Assembly: GCA_018970885.1 (NCBI GenBank)
Contig: JAGWVL010000002.1
Span: forward strand, 1 to 64,000
DNA from: Actinomycetales bacterium
Lineage (GTDB): Bacteria > Actinomycetota > Actinomycetes > Nanopelagicales > Nanopelagicaceae
Direction of reading: 5' to 3'
Length of the DNA stretch: 64,000 bases
Shown here: positions 17,757 to 27,088 of the stretch, one piece after another
Numbering within the stretch: position 1 is the stretch's first letter
How the letters are laid out: each line of letters starts with the position of its first letter
Notes under the pieces: generated by a model
What the model was told of the DNA's origin: nothing
The model's database searches: none
Seen by the model: the letters and a program-made list of their open reading frames with translations, nothing else
Made by a program: the position numbers and the translations under genes

Positions 17757-19211
17757 ATGTTTGAATCATTGACCTCACGATTTAGCGGAGCTTTTTCCTC
17801 ACTGCGCGCTAAGGGCAAGATATCTACATCAGATATCGAATCAACCTGCCAAGAGATTCGTCAGGCACTACTTGAATCCGATGTAGCTCTATCCGTCGTT
17901 GAAGATTTCATCGCAGATGTACACGAGAAATCCTTAGCTGCGCTTCCAACCCTGCAAGCCGGAACAAATCAAGCTAACGCTATTTTTGAAATTGTTAATG
18001 CCAGTCTGGTTGAGATTCTTGGGGGACAGGCTCGCAGAGTTCGCTTTGCTAAAAATCCTCCAACGGTAATCATGCTGGCAGGTTTGCAAGGTGCCGGTAA
18101 AACAACCTTGGCTGGAAAACTTGCAAAGTTTTATGCAGACCAAGGCAACACCCCATTATTAGTTGCATCTGATTTACAACGTCCTAATGCGGTAACTCAG
18201 CTGCAGGTAGTTGGTGAATCAGTAAATGTTCCGGTATTTGCACCTGAACCAGGTAATGCTAAGACTTCTGGAATCTATGGTGGTAATCCCGTAAAAGTTG
18301 CCAAAGCGGGTGTCGAGTTTGCAAAATCAAAGCTTTACAACATAGTTATTGTCGATACTGCAGGTCGTTTAGGTGTCGATGAAGATTTGATGAAACAAGC
18401 ATCTGAAATCCGTGATGCCATTAATCCAAATGAGATTTTATTTGTCGTCGATGCGATGATCGGACAAGATGCAGTCAAAACATCACAAGCCTTTTTAGAA
18501 GGTGTTGGCTTTGATGGCGTTGTACTGACAAAGCTAGATGGTGATGCGCGTGGCGGCGCGGCGCTATCAATCTCTTCCATGACCAAGCGTCCAATTATGT
18601 TTGCTTCAACTGGTGAAAAGCCCCACGAGTTCGATATCTTCTATCCAGATCGCATGGCATCTCGTATTTTGGGCCTTGGCGATGTTGCAACACTTGCCGA
18701 GCAAGCAAAAAAAGCCTTTGATACCGATACCTCAGCAAAACTTGAAGCAAAGTTTGCCAGCGGTGAAGATTTCACTTTGGAGGATTTCTTGGAACAACTT
18801 CAGGCTATGTCGAAGATGGGCAACATGTCTAAATTGCTAGGAATGCTTCCAGGTGCCGGACAAATCAAAAAGCAGATTGAAAACTTTGATGAGGGTGAAA
18901 TTGTTCGCACCAAGGCGATTGTTCAATCTATGACCCCTTCAGAGCGTCGTGATCCTAAACTTCTCAATGGTTCTCGACGAGCACGTATTGCTTTAGGTTC
19001 AGGTCGCAAAGTTTCTGATGTCAATAATTTGGTGGATCGATTTACCGCAGCACAAAAGATGATGAAACAGGTACGTAATGGGGCAACGCCCACTGGTATG
19101 CCTCCTGGAATGGCAATGCCAGCTATGCCAAAGGTCAACGCGCCGGTCACGAAGAAGAAGAAATCCAAATCTGGAAACCCCGCCAAGCGAGCCCAGGAAG
19201 AGGGCCAGTAG
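17757..19211 (+). CDS. ffh: Signal recognition particle protein Ffh (SRP54)
   Basis: GTPase that binds signal sequences and 4.5S RNA. The 484 residues contain the N domain (1-90), the G domain with GLQGAGKTTLAGKLA, VASDLQRPNAVTQL, DTAGR and TKLDGDARGGAA, then the M domain (about 300-430). The M domain includes GMLPGAGQIKKQ and the RNA-binding helix with SRRARIALGSGRKVSDVN. The tail is Met/Pro then Lys rich. ATG start. The FtsY receptor lies 4 kb upstream and the rpsP cluster follows, as in other actinobacteria. Confidence 0.98.
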   Translation: MFESLTSRFSGAFSSLRAKGKISTSDIESTCQEIRQALLESDVALSVVEDFIADVHEKSLAALPTLQAGTNQANAIFEIVNASLVEILGGQARRVRFAKNPPTVIMLAGLQGAGKTTLAGKLAKFYADQGNTPLLVASDLQRPNAVTQLQVVGESVNVPVFAPEPGNAKTSGIYGGNPVKVAKAGVEFAKSKLYNIVIVDTAGRLGVDEDLMKQASEIRDAINPNEILFVVDAMIGQDAVKTSQAFLEGVGFDGVVLTKLDGDARGGAALSISSMTKRPIMFASTGEKPHEFDIFYPDRMASRILGLGDVATLAEQAKKAFDTDTSAKLEAKFASGEDFTLEDFLEQLQAMSKMGNMSKLLGMLPGAGQIKKQIENFDEGEIVRTKAIVQSMTPSERRDPKLLNGSRRARIALGSGRKVSDVNNLVDRFTAAQKMMKQVRNGATPTGMPPGMAMPAMPKVNAPVTKKKKSKSGNPAKRAQEEGQ

Positions 19212-19236
19212 CCCTCGATTTCGCATCTGAGGGCTT
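19210..19236 (+). terminator. Possible weak terminator after ffh
   Basis: AGCCCTC (19210-19216) pairs with GAGGGCT (19229-19235) around a 12-base loop, followed only by TTAAAT rather than a T run. It may slow transcription or protect the ffh 3' end. Confidence 0.35.
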
Positions 19237-19371
19237 AAATGGCAGAATTGGCAACCTGTTGACGGGGCCCTCTACCCCCAGCAACATCCACAATTCGATA
19301 GTCATGTGAATTGGTCGCGCACCCCGCTGCGGTTGATACACATGACACACATTTACAGGAGTACAACTTTC
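19237..19371 (+). promoter_or_regulatory. rpsP upstream region with structured leader
   Basis: One of the largest gene-free stretches in the window (about 135 bases after the ffh hairpin). It contains an imperfect hairpin: TGTTG (19257-19261) plus GGGG (19264-19267), pairing with CCCC(C) (19275-19279) and CAACA (19282-19286). The Shine-Dalgarno AGGAG (19357-19361) lies before a TTG start. A promoter must lie here; the exact -10 is not clear. Possible autoregulatory leader for ribosomal protein expression, by analogy only. Confidence 0.4.
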
Positions 19372-19917
19372 TTGGCTACAAAAATTCGTTTAATGCGCAT
19401 GGGCAAAATCCGCACACCGTTTTTCCGCGTTGTAGTTACAGACTCACGCAAGGCACGTAATGGTCTATCAATCGAAGAGATTGGTCGCTACGTACCAGGA
19501 CAAGAGCCATCAATTATTGAAATCAACTCAGAGCGCGCTCTGTATTGGCTCGGTGTGGGTGCACAACCATCTGAAGCTGTAGAGGCTTTGCTGAAGGTGA
19601 CTGGCGATTGGCAGAAGTTCAAGGGTCTACCTGGAACTGAGGGAACGCTTAAGGTTGCAGCTGTTAAGCCAGGAAAGATCGTTGCTTACGAAGCAGCGAT
19701 GAAGGCTGCCGCTGCAGAGCCTGCAGAAGGTGCAACAACATTGAAGAAGAAGGCACAAGAGAAGCTAGCAGCTAAGGCAAACCCTGTTGTAGAAGTGTCC
19801 GAGCCAGTAGCAAACGAAGCTGTTGCAGAGGTTCCAGCTGTGGAAGTGACTGCAGATGCAGTGGTTGAAACAGAAGCGGTTGTTGAAACTCCAACTGAAG
19901 AAGCGGCTGCAGAGTAA
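19372..19917 (+). CDS. rpsP: 30S ribosomal protein S16 with Ala/Glu-rich extension
   Basis: Residues 1-80 ([14 protein letters not shown] onward) are canonical S16. The remaining ~100 residues form a low-complexity A/E/V/K-rich tail (for example [20 protein letters not shown]), a longer version of the extension seen in other actinobacterial S16 proteins. Start is TTG at 19372 with AGGAG 10 bases upstream; residues upstream of it in the open frame do not match the family. First gene of an rpsP-khpA-rimM-trmD operon. Confidence 0.95.
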   Translation: MATKIRLMRMGKIRTPFFRVVVTDSRKARNGLSIEEIGRYVPGQEPSIIEINSERALYWLGVGAQPSEAVEALLKVTGDWQKFKGLPGTEGTLKVAAVKPGKIVAYEAAMKAAAAEPAEGATTLKKKAQEKLAAKANPVVEVSEPVANEAVAEVPAVEVTADAVVETEAVVETPTEEAAAE

Positions 19918-19919
19918 CA

Positions 19920-20159
19920 ATGATAGATGAAGCCCTAGAGCACTTGGTCAAGGGAATTGTCGATAACCCTGATGATGTCATTGTCGCTGAAAAGAGCGGA
20001 CGTCGCGGGACAACTTTAGAGGTGCGTGTTCACCCTGAAGATATTGGCAAGGTCATTGGTCGTAATGGTCGTACTGCAAAGGCACTTCGCACAGTTGTCA
20101 GTGCGCTCGCAGGACGCACAGTCCGCGTCGATCTCATCGAGACCGACGAAGTTCGCTAA
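19920..20159 (+). CDS. khpA: KhpA, KH-domain RNA-binding protein
   Basis: A 79-residue single KH domain protein with the GxxG loop as IGRNGRTA (around residue 48). It is normally encoded between rpsP and rimM, as here. KhpA, often with KhpB/Jag, is a global RNA chaperone affecting cell elongation in Gram-positives. ATG start 2 bases after the rpsP stop, so translation is coupled. Confidence 0.95.
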   Translation: MIDEALEHLVKGIVDNPDDVIVAEKSGRRGTTLEVRVHPEDIGKVIGRNGRTAKALRTVVSALAGRTVRVDLIETDEVR

Positions 20160-20161
20160 CA

Positions 20162-20665
20162 ATGCGTTTGCTCGTGGGGCGAATTGGTCGCGCTCACGGA
20201 ATTCTTGGTGAGGCGACGATAGAGGTTCGTACAGATGAACCTGATCGTCGCTTTGCAATTGGTGCAACTGTTCAGACTGATACCCATGGAGATTTAAAGA
20301 TAATCTCTGGTCGGGTTCACAATGGAATTTTGTTACTCGGCTTTGATGGAATTACAGATCGAAATGGCGTCGAAAAACTGCGAAACACTTTGTTGTATGC
20401 CGAAGTAGACATTAATGAGCCAAGTGATGTTGAAGATGAGTATCACGTACTTCAGTTAGTTGGGTGCCAAGCTTTTCTGGAAAATGGAGATCTCTTTGGC
20501 GAAGTCAGTGATGTTATTAATCTGCCAGGTCAAGATCTGTTAGCAATCAAGACGGTAGATGGTGAGCAGCTTATTCCCTTCGTACATCAATTAGTTCCAA
20601 CGGTAGACATTCCAAATAAAAGGTTAGTTGTAATTCCGCCAGCAATTACGGGTGTCATGCAATGA
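20162..20665 (+). CDS. rimM: Ribosome maturation factor RimM
   Basis: Assists 30S head assembly by binding S19. The 167 residues have the N-terminal RimM barrel (M-R-L-L-V-G-R-I-G-R-A-H-G-I-L-G-E) and the C-terminal PRC-barrel (YHVLQLVGCQAF ... LIPFVHQLVPTVDI). Begins 2 bases after khpA and overlaps trmD by 4 bases. Confidence 0.95.
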   Translation: MRLLVGRIGRAHGILGEATIEVRTDEPDRRFAIGATVQTDTHGDLKIISGRVHNGILLLGFDGITDRNGVEKLRNTLLYAEVDINEPSDVEDEYHVLQLVGCQAFLENGDLFGEVSDVINLPGQDLLAIKTVDGEQLIPFVHQLVPTVDIPNKRLVVIPPAITGVMQ

Positions 20666-21330
20666 GAATTGATGTAGTAACAATCTTTCCAGATTACTTC
20701 GCACCCTTGAAGTTGTCATTACTCGGTAAGGCGCAAGAACAAGGATTAGTTGAGTTTGGAATTCATGATCTTCGTGCATTCTCAACAGATAACCACAACA
20801 CAGTAGACGACACCCCTTACGGAGGTGGTGCTGGAATGGTGATGCTTGCAGAGGTATGGGGCAAAGCGCTGGATCCAATAATGAGTGCGCAAACAGAATT
20901 GATTATTTTGACCCCTGCTGGAAAGAGATTTAATCAACCAATGGCTGCAAAGTTTGCCAAGTCAGCCCATCTCGTTTTTGCGTGTGGACGGTACGAGGGT
21001 ATTGATGATCGCGTGCGCCAGCATTATGAGTCAAAAAATTTCAGAGTCCACGAAGTTTCAATCGGAGATTATGTTTTGGGTGGCGGAGAAGCTGCATCTC
21101 TTGTCATGATTGAAGCGATTACACGATTAATCCCGGGTGTTTTAGGAAATCCTGAATCATTAGCAGAGGAATCGCATAATGAAGAGGGATATCTGGAGTA
21201 TCCAAATTTCACAAAGCCTTCTGTGTGGCGAGATCTCGAAGTGCCCGCCATTTTACTCAGCGGAAATCATGGTGAAATTGCTAAATGGCGTGCGGCCCAA
21301 GCTGCAGAGCGTGCTAAGAAGAATCTCTAG
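20662..21330 (+). CDS. trmD: tRNA (guanine37-N1)-methyltransferase
   Basis: SPOUT-class knotted methyltransferase making m1G37. The 222-residue protein starts M-R-I-D-V-V-T-I-F-P and includes DDTPYGGGAGMVM, the CGRYEGIDDRV segment and the knot motif IGDYVLGGGEAA. ATGA overlap with rimM. Unusually, rplS (L19) does not follow; the next gene is an amidotransferase with its own -10 hexamer, so the usual rpsP-rimM-trmD-rplS order is broken here. Confidence 0.97.
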   Translation: MRIDVVTIFPDYFAPLKLSLLGKAQEQGLVEFGIHDLRAFSTDNHNTVDDTPYGGGAGMVMLAEVWGKALDPIMSAQTELIILTPAGKRFNQPMAAKFAKSAHLVFACGRYEGIDDRVRQHYESKNFRVHEVSIGDYVLGGGEAASLVMIEAITRLIPGVLGNPESLAEESHNEEGYLEYPNFTKPSVWRDLEVPAILLSGNHGEIAKWRAAQAAERAKKNL

Positions 21331-21350
21331 CCATCAAGTAGAGTTACACC

Positions 21351-22073
21351 ATGTGTAGATTGCTGGCCTTTACATCCCTTGAACGTAAGAGTTTTTATGA
21401 TGTCGTAGGTGCAGATTTTGACAAATTTGTGGCCCTCTCTGTCGAGCACAAAGATGGTTGGGGAATGGCTCACGATGGCACCATTCTCAAGGATCTTAAG
21501 CCAGCAGCAGAAAGCCCAGAGCTCAATCAATCCGCCTCATCTGTATTGACAGATGGAGCACTTCTTCATCTTCGCCTTGCATCAAAAGGAATTACTATCA
21601 ATATTGATAATAATCATCCCTTCACTCATGGCACGACAACTTTTATGCACAACGGAACTATTCGACCAGGAAACACTGCCGAACAATTTATTGATGACAA
21701 ATACAAAGGATTTATTCAGGGCACTACAGATAGTGAGCGTTTCTTCTACGCAGTTTTATCGGCGGTTGATAAGCACGGCTTAGTTGAAGGTGTTCGCACC
21801 ACAGTAAATTCAATTCGAGCAATTGCAGATTACTCAGCCCTCAACATTATGGTTCAGACCCCAGATACTTTAATTGCAGTGTGTGAGTTTAATGAGGAGA
21901 ACCAAACCGAGTGGAGTGGTCCTGATCATTATGAGCTTCGCTTTACCAAGCGTGGTAATGACTTCGTTGTTGCATCAACTGGTTGGGGTAATGGGGATTG
22001 GAACCATTTGAAGAACCATCAGATGCTGATAGTAGATCGTTCAACTTTAGAGTATTTAATACAGCCTCTATGA
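21351..22073 (+). CDS. Class II glutamine amidotransferase domain protein
   Basis: A 240-residue Ntn-type glutaminase domain (YafJ/GATase_4 group). The N-terminus M-C-R-L-L-A-F puts the catalytic Cys at position 2, exposed after Met removal. Further motifs are [30 protein letters not shown] and the oxyanion-forming HNGT. No acceptor/synthase domain is fused, so the product made with the released ammonia is unknown. Start ATG lies 6 bases after TAGAGT (leaderless). The stop overlaps miaB (ATGA), so it heads the miaB-miaA operon. Confidence 0.85.
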   Translation: MCRLLAFTSLERKSFYDVVGADFDKFVALSVEHKDGWGMAHDGTILKDLKPAAESPELNQSASSVLTDGALLHLRLASKGITINIDNNHPFTHGTTTFMHNGTIRPGNTAEQFIDDKYKGFIQGTTDSERFFYAVLSAVDKHGLVEGVRTTVNSIRAIADYSALNIMVQTPDTLIAVCEFNEENQTEWSGPDHYELRFTKRGNDFVVASTGWGNGDWNHLKNHQMLIVDRSTLEYLIQPL

Positions 22074-23491
22074 GTCGTACTTACACAGTCGAGACATACG
22101 GCTGCCAAATGAATGTCCATGACTCTGAGAGAATCGCAGGACTGTTGGATGAGGCTGGTTTCATACCAGTAGCAGAAGGTGAACAGGCAGATATTGTTGT
22201 GTTCAATACCTGCGCAGTTCGGGAAAACGCAGATAACAAGTTGTACGGAAATTTGAGCTTTCTTGCTCCGATCAAGAAGGCTAATCCACATATGCAAATC
22301 GCGGTCGGTGGCTGCCTAGCACAAAAAGATCAGGCAACGATTTTGAAGAAGGCACCATATGTAGATGTAGTTTTTGGCACTCACAACGTTGGCTCCTTAC
22401 CTATATTGCTAGAGCGTGCACGCGTAGAGGAAGAATCACAGATCGAAATCCTAGAAGCACTCGAACATTTTCCATCAACCCTTCCGGCCCGCCGCTTATC
22501 CGCTTTTTCTTCATGGGTTTCGGTTTCAGTTGGTTGCAATAACACATGTACTTTTTGCATCGTCCCAGCTCTACGCGGAATTGAAAAAGATCGCAAAGAG
22601 GCTGACATTTTGTCCGAGGTTAAAGCCCTTGTCGATCAAGGTGTAATCGAGATTACTTTGCTGGGGCAAAATGTAAATGCATATGGTGTTGATTTTGGAG
22701 ATCGTCAGGCTTTTGCCAAACTGCTTCGCAAATGTGGTGAGATAGATGGTCTTGAACGAGTTCGATTTATGTCACCTCACCCACGAGATTTTACCGATGA
22801 TGTAATTGAAGCGATGGCGCAGACGCATAATGTAATGCCTCATCTGCACATGCCGTTGCAATCAGGTTCTGATCGAATTCTGCAGCAGATGCGCCGCTCA
22901 TATCGAACCGATCGATATTTAGGAATTTTGGATGGTGTGCGTAAGTCGATCCCACACGCGGCAATTACAACAGACATCATTGTGGGCTTTCCGGGTGAAA
23001 CAGAAGAGGATTTCCAAGCAACTTTGGATCTGTGCACCATGGCACGTTTTACTGCTGCATACACATATCAATATTCAAAGCGACCTGGCACTCCTGCTGC
23101 AGCTATGTCCGATCAAGTCCCAGCAGATGTTGTGGGTGAACGTTATACACGTTTGCACAATCATCAACAGGCGATCTCTTTGTCAGTTAATCAAGAGGCG
23201 ATTGGGACAACGCACAAAGTCTTGGTAGGCGATTACGAGGGTCGCCGCGATGAAGCACAAGAACGATTGACAGGTCGCAGTGAAGATTTCAGATTAGTTC
23301 ACTTCGACAATAAATTTGTTGCGCGTCCCGGTGATGAAGTTGAAGTCTCAATATTCGAAGCCTCAGCACATTACTTGATTGGTGAGCCACTATCGGTTCG
23401 CCAAACTAGGGGATCACAAGCCCATCAAGAACGAGCTGAAACCCCAGGAACTGCTGCCACACTGCTTGGTATCCCAACGGTCAAGCGATGA
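22070..23491 (+). CDS. miaB: tRNA-2-methylthio-N6-dimethylallyladenosine synthase
   Basis: Radical-SAM methylthiotransferase acting on i6A37 in tRNA. The 473 residues begin [15 protein letters not shown], with the three UPF0004-domain cysteines, followed by the radical SAM motif CNNTCTFC (around residue 160) and a C-terminal TRAM domain. An upstream in-frame start at 21998 was rejected because it lies inside the amidotransferase and adds unrelated residues. Its substrate is made by MiaA, encoded next with a 4-base overlap. Confidence 0.97.
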   Translation: MSRTYTVETYGCQMNVHDSERIAGLLDEAGFIPVAEGEQADIVVFNTCAVRENADNKLYGNLSFLAPIKKANPHMQIAVGGCLAQKDQATILKKAPYVDVVFGTHNVGSLPILLERARVEEESQIEILEALEHFPSTLPARRLSAFSSWVSVSVGCNNTCTFCIVPALRGIEKDRKEADILSEVKALVDQGVIEITLLGQNVNAYGVDFGDRQAFAKLLRKCGEIDGLERVRFMSPHPRDFTDDVIEAMAQTHNVMPHLHMPLQSGSDRILQQMRRSYRTDRYLGILDGVRKSIPHAAITTDIIVGFPGETEEDFQATLDLCTMARFTAAYTYQYSKRPGTPAAAMSDQVPADVVGERYTRLHNHQQAISLSVNQEAIGTTHKVLVGDYEGRRDEAQERLTGRSEDFRLVHFDNKFVARPGDEVEVSIFEASAHYLIGEPLSVRQTRGSQAHQERAETPGTAATLLGIPTVKR

Positions 23492-24384
23492 GATTAATTG
23501 TCATTTGTGGTGCCACCGCAACTGGTAAGAGTGCGCTTGCAGTTCAACTGGCAAAAGAGATTAGCGCCGAAATTATCAACGCTGATTCAATGCAGCTCTA
23601 TCGAGGGATGGACATCGGTACGGCTAAGGCAACTATTGAAGAACGCCAAGGAATTCCACATCACATGATGGATTTGCTTGAAGTTACAGAAGATGCCAAC
23701 GTTGCTTGGTATCAGGGAAATGCACGTGCGGTGATTTCAGATATTCACGCCCGAGATAAAGATGCCATCATCGTTGGTGGTACCGGGTTGTATATCAAAG
23801 CGATACTGGATGAACTCAATTTTCCTGATACAGATCCTGTTGTACGAGCTGAATTAGAGCTGGAGTTTGCCACTAAGGGAATAGCACCTTTGTTTGACAG
23901 GCTTGAAGAGTTAGACCCCGCTGCAGCTCTTGCAATTGATAAAGCTAACTCACGACGCGTTATCCGCGCATTAGAAGTCATCAAAATAACAGGTAAGCCA
24001 TTTACCGCAAATCTTCCACGTGAAGAGAGTTCAAGGTATCCAAATGCCAAGCAGTTTGGCTTAGTAATGGATCGAGACACTTTGTCCGAGAAAATCTCGG
24101 CAAGGGTCGAACACATGTGGGAAAAGGGATTAGTACAAGAGGCTGAAAAATTGTTAGCCGCCGGAATCATGCGCGGAACAACCGCTCAACGAGCTTTGGG
24201 GTATGCGCAAGTAATCGCACAGATTGAAGGCAAAGTTTCTCAGGAGGAGGCACAGGAAGAGACAAAACGTGCAACCCGTCAATATGCCCGTCGCCAGGAA
24301 ACCTGGTTTTCTCGTGATGAACGCATTACATGGATTTCACCAACACAAAATGCCCTCGAGCGCATCCTTGAATCGATAAACTAG
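23488..24384 (+). CDS. miaA: tRNA dimethylallyltransferase
   Basis: Adds the dimethylallyl group to A37 of tRNAs reading UNN codons. The 298 residues have P-loop [11 protein letters not shown], the [15 protein letters not shown] motif, the GGTGLY motif and the C-terminal R-x2-RRQETWF segment. ATGA overlap with miaB. dapF starts 5 bases after the stop. Confidence 0.97.
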   Translation: MRLIVICGATATGKSALAVQLAKEISAEIINADSMQLYRGMDIGTAKATIEERQGIPHHMMDLLEVTEDANVAWYQGNARAVISDIHARDKDAIIVGGTGLYIKAILDELNFPDTDPVVRAELELEFATKGIAPLFDRLEELDPAAALAIDKANSRRVIRALEVIKITGKPFTANLPREESSRYPNAKQFGLVMDRDTLSEKISARVEHMWEKGLVQEAEKLLAAGIMRGTTAQRALGYAQVIAQIEGKVSQEEAQEETKRATRQYARRQETWFSRDERITWISPTQNALERILESIN

Positions 24385-24389
24385 GCTCA

Positions 24390-25187
24390 ATGATCGCAAC
24401 ATACGGCCACGGAACCGAAAATGATTTTGTGCTTGTTTTCGATCCTCATGATGAGCATTCGATTACTACAGCTCAGACCGCAGCCATTTGTAATAGAGAA
24501 TCAGGTGTTGGCGCAGATGGTTTGATCCGCATGATCAAACGTGATGGCAAATGGTTTATGGATTACCGAAACGCAGATGGCTCGCTCGCTGAAATGTGTG
24601 GAAATGGCATTCGCGTTATGGCACGTTATCTTGTGGAACGCGGGTATCAACCAGAGGGTATTTTTGCGATTAATACTCGAGATGGTGTGAAGCATTTGCG
24701 AGTTCCTTTAACAGATGACATCTCAGTCAACATGGGACAGGTTACTGATGAAGGTGAAGCAATTACTGCAGCTACCAACGGACACATTTGGAATGGATAT
24801 AACATTAGCGTTGGAAATCCGCACGCAGTTGTTTTTGTAAATGAGATGGATGAAATTGGTGCGCTCAGCCAGCCGCCGGTTGTTCGTCCCCGAGATTCAT
24901 ACCCGGAGGGTGTCAACGTAGAGTTTGTGAAGATAAATGATGACAACTCAATTCAAATGCGTGTTTATGAACGAGGTTCAGGTGAAACTCGTTCCTGTGG
25001 AACCGGAACATGCGCTGTCGCACTTGCGGCAACTCTGCACACTAAGGGGAAACTTCCGGCTACATGGATTATAAATCCGCCGGGAGGACGGCTTGAAGTT
25101 TCAATTGATGAACACTCAAATGCAACCTTAACTGGACCTGCACTCCTGATTAGAGATGTTGACATCTCGAGGTTCCTGCTTGAGTAA
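24390..25187 (+). CDS. dapF: Diaminopimelate epimerase
   Basis: Converts LL- to meso-diaminopimelate for lysine and peptidoglycan. The 265 residues carry both catalytic cysteines, in ADGSLAEMCGNGIRV and SGETRSCGTGTCAVA. The start region (M-I-A-T-Y-G-H-G-T-E-N-D-F) is typical. The ATG follows TAAACT (24377-24382) by 7 bases, so it may have an internal leaderless promoter overlapping the miaA stop. The miaB-miaA-dapF-hflX order is shared with mycobacteria. Confidence 0.96.
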   Translation: MIATYGHGTENDFVLVFDPHDEHSITTAQTAAICNRESGVGADGLIRMIKRDGKWFMDYRNADGSLAEMCGNGIRVMARYLVERGYQPEGIFAINTRDGVKHLRVPLTDDISVNMGQVTDEGEAITAATNGHIWNGYNISVGNPHAVVFVNEMDEIGALSQPPVVRPRDSYPEGVNVEFVKINDDNSIQMRVYERGSGETRSCGTGTCAVALAATLHTKGKLPATWIINPPGGRLEVSIDEHSNATLTGPALLIRDVDISRFLLE

Positions 25188-26652
25188 GGATTTTGATTTA
25201 GAGTTTGAAAGATTGCTTCAGGAAAGTACTCGAGTTGCAGCTGAATTTGATGCCAGCGAGAGAAATCAGCAAAGTGATCAATCTGAGGAGTTATCAGAAC
25301 GTCATGCCCTTCGTCGTGTTCAGGGTTTTTCTACCCAGCTTCAAGATATTTCTGAGGCTGAATATCGCCAGCTTCAACTTGAGCGAGTTGTGCTAGTTGG
25401 CGTTTGGACAGAAGGCACAATTAAAGATGCTGAAAACTCTCTATCAGAGCTCAAAGCGCTGGCAGAAACTGCCGGATCTGAAGTGCTAGAAGGATTGATC
25501 CAACGTAGAGATAAACCTGATCCAGCAACATACATTGGTTCGGGAAAGGTCATTGAACTCAAGCAGGTTGTAATGTCTACCGGAGCTGACACAGTTGTGT
25601 GCGATGGTGAATTATCACCGTCTCAACTTCGCCAGCTGGAAGATAAGTTAAAGGTTAAAGTTGTTGATCGAACCGCATTGATTTTGGATATCTTCGCTCA
25701 GCATGCAAAAAGCAAGGAGGGTAAGGCGCAGGTCGAATTGGCGCAAATTGCATATTTACTTCCTCGTCTTCGGGGTTGGGGTGATTCTTTATCACGTCAG
25801 GTTGGCGGTCGCGCTGCAGGTGGTGCAGGTATTGGTGGACGTGGACCAGGTGAAACAAAGATAGAAACCGATCGTCGTCGTATTAGAGACAAGATGGCCA
25901 AACTTCGCCGCGAAATTGCCGAGATGAAGGTATCTCGTGATACCAAACGTCAGGAAAGACGCAAATTTAATATTCCATCTGTAGCAATCGCTGGATACAC
26001 AAATGCTGGAAAGTCCTCATTGCTCAATAAGTTAACTGATGCCGGTGTACTTGTAGAAAACGCACTCTTTGCGACTCTGGATCCGACGGTACGAAAGACG
26101 CAGACCAGCGATGGAAGAATTTACACACTCAGCGACACCGTAGGTTTTGTGCGGCACTTACCCCATCAGTTGATAGATGCCTTTAAATCAACACTAGAAG
26201 AGGTTTCTGAATCTGATTTGATTGTGCATGTTGTAGATGGCTCTCATCCTGATCCATTTGAACAGATTCGAGCTGTACGTTCAGTCATCGATGAAATTGG
26301 TGGTAAAGACATTCCAGAGATCATTGCAATTAATAAGGTTGATGTTGCAGACCCACACATTGTCATGGAGATTTTGCGGAAGGAACCGAATAGCTATGCA
26401 TTTTCGGTAAGAACAGGTTTTGGAATTGAAGGTTTGTTGCATGCGATCGAAAACTCTTTACCGCGACCATCTGTAGAAATAAATGTTGTGATCCCCTATG
26501 ACAGGGGAGATTTAGTCCATGCGATTCATGAACGGGGTGAGATCTTCTCTGAGCAGTACATCTCAGAGGGAACCTCAATTCACGCCCGTGTAGATGGTGG
26601 TTTGTCGCAGAGAATTGAAAAGGCTCTGGGGATCGAAAAATCTCAGCAATGA
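25180..26652 (+). CDS. hflX: GTPase HflX
   Basis: Ribosome-associated GTPase that splits stalled or hibernating 70S ribosomes. About 490 residues: N-terminal HflX domain (residues ~60-200, with VLVGVWTEG and DPATYIGSGK), the glycine-rich linker GGRAAGGAGIGGRGPGETK, then the G domain with G1 GYTNAGKSSLLNKL, G3 DTVGF and G4 NKVD. TTG 25180 is favoured: it has GAGG 8 bases upstream and begins L-S-K-D-F-D-L. It overlaps dapF by 8 bases. ATG 25156, deeper in dapF, is an alternative. Confidence 0.94.
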   Translation: MSKDFDLEFERLLQESTRVAAEFDASERNQQSDQSEELSERHALRRVQGFSTQLQDISEAEYRQLQLERVVLVGVWTEGTIKDAENSLSELKALAETAGSEVLEGLIQRRDKPDPATYIGSGKVIELKQVVMSTGADTVVCDGELSPSQLRQLEDKLKVKVVDRTALILDIFAQHAKSKEGKAQVELAQIAYLLPRLRGWGDSLSRQVGGRAAGGAGIGGRGPGETKIETDRRRIRDKMAKLRREIAEMKVSRDTKRQERRKFNIPSVAIAGYTNAGKSSLLNKLTDAGVLVENALFATLDPTVRKTQTSDGRIYTLSDTVGFVRHLPHQLIDAFKSTLEEVSESDLIVHVVDGSHPDPFEQIRAVRSVIDEIGGKDIPEIIAINKVDVADPHIVMEILRKEPNSYAFSVRTGFGIEGLLHAIENSLPRPSVEINVVIPYDRGDLVHAIHERGEIFSEQYISEGTSIHARVDGGLSQRIEKALGIEKSQQ

Positions 26653-26696
26653 GTGGGGAATAACCCCGACACGCCGAGTGTTATAGAGCATGGAAG

Positions 26697-26727
26697 GCTT
26701 GAAGTGCGCCATGATGCGCCCGCAAGC
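26697..26727. repeat. Hairpin-forming sequence between hflX and the DUF4193 gene
   Basis: GCTTG (26697-26701) pairs with CAAGC (26723-26727), enclosing GCGC (26706-26709) and GCGC (26716-26719). No T run follows on either strand, so it is not an obvious terminator. The rest of the 120-base gap shows only a small GGGG/CCCC hairpin right after the hflX stop. Confidence 0.3.
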
Positions 26728-26772
26728 TCAATTTGAAGAGTTAAGGTCGAGATACTAAAGGCGGTGAGAGCA

Positions 26773-27069
26773 ATGGCAACAGATTACGACACACCCAGAA
26801 AGACTGATGAAGAACTTCATGAGGAGTCATTAGAAGAACTCAAGGCCAAACGTGTTGATGCTCAATCCGGACAAATCGATGTTGATGAAGCAGAAGCTGC
26901 AGAAAACTTAGAACTTCCAGGTGCAGATCTTTCAGGTGAAGAGCTAGCAGTGAGAGTTGTACCAAAGCAGGTTGATGAGTTCACATGTTCTCGATGCTTC
27001 TTGGTTCACCACATCACCCAATTAGCCAAGGGCGAAGGCGCTAAAGCTGTCTGCAAAGAGTGTAATTAA
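26773..27069 (+). CDS. DUF4193 family protein (actinobacterial zinc-ribbon protein)
   Basis: A 98-residue acidic protein beginning M-A-T-D-Y-D-T-P-R-K. The C-terminal third has two cysteine pairs, CSRC and CKEC, which probably form a zinc ribbon; the middle is Glu/Ala/Leu rich. This is the DUF4193 family, nearly universal in actinobacteria and without known function. In mycobacteria it also lies next to DUF3093 and dut. Start ATG 26773 is preferred to GTG 26764. Its stop shares four bases (TTAA) with the convergent DUF3093 gene. Confidence 0.88.
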   Translation: MATDYDTPRKTDEELHEESLEELKAKRVDAQSGQIDVDEAEAAENLELPGADLSGEELAVRVVPKQVDEFTCSRCFLVHHITQLAKGEGAKAVCKECN

Positions 27070-27088
27070 GCTTTAAGAGCCTTAATTA
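27063..27088. terminator. Possible bidirectional terminator at the DUF4193/DUF3093 junction
   Basis: TAATTAAG (27063-27070) and CTTAATTA (27081-27088) form an 8-bp A/T-rich stem with a 10-base loop across the overlapping convergent stops. The stem is weak and T runs are short, so this is tentative. Confidence 0.3.

Noticed and set aside
19237-19371. A tRNA or other known RNA gene in the ffh-rpsP gap
   Set aside because: No acceptor stem, T-arm or CCA end can be folded; only an imperfect hairpin is seen.
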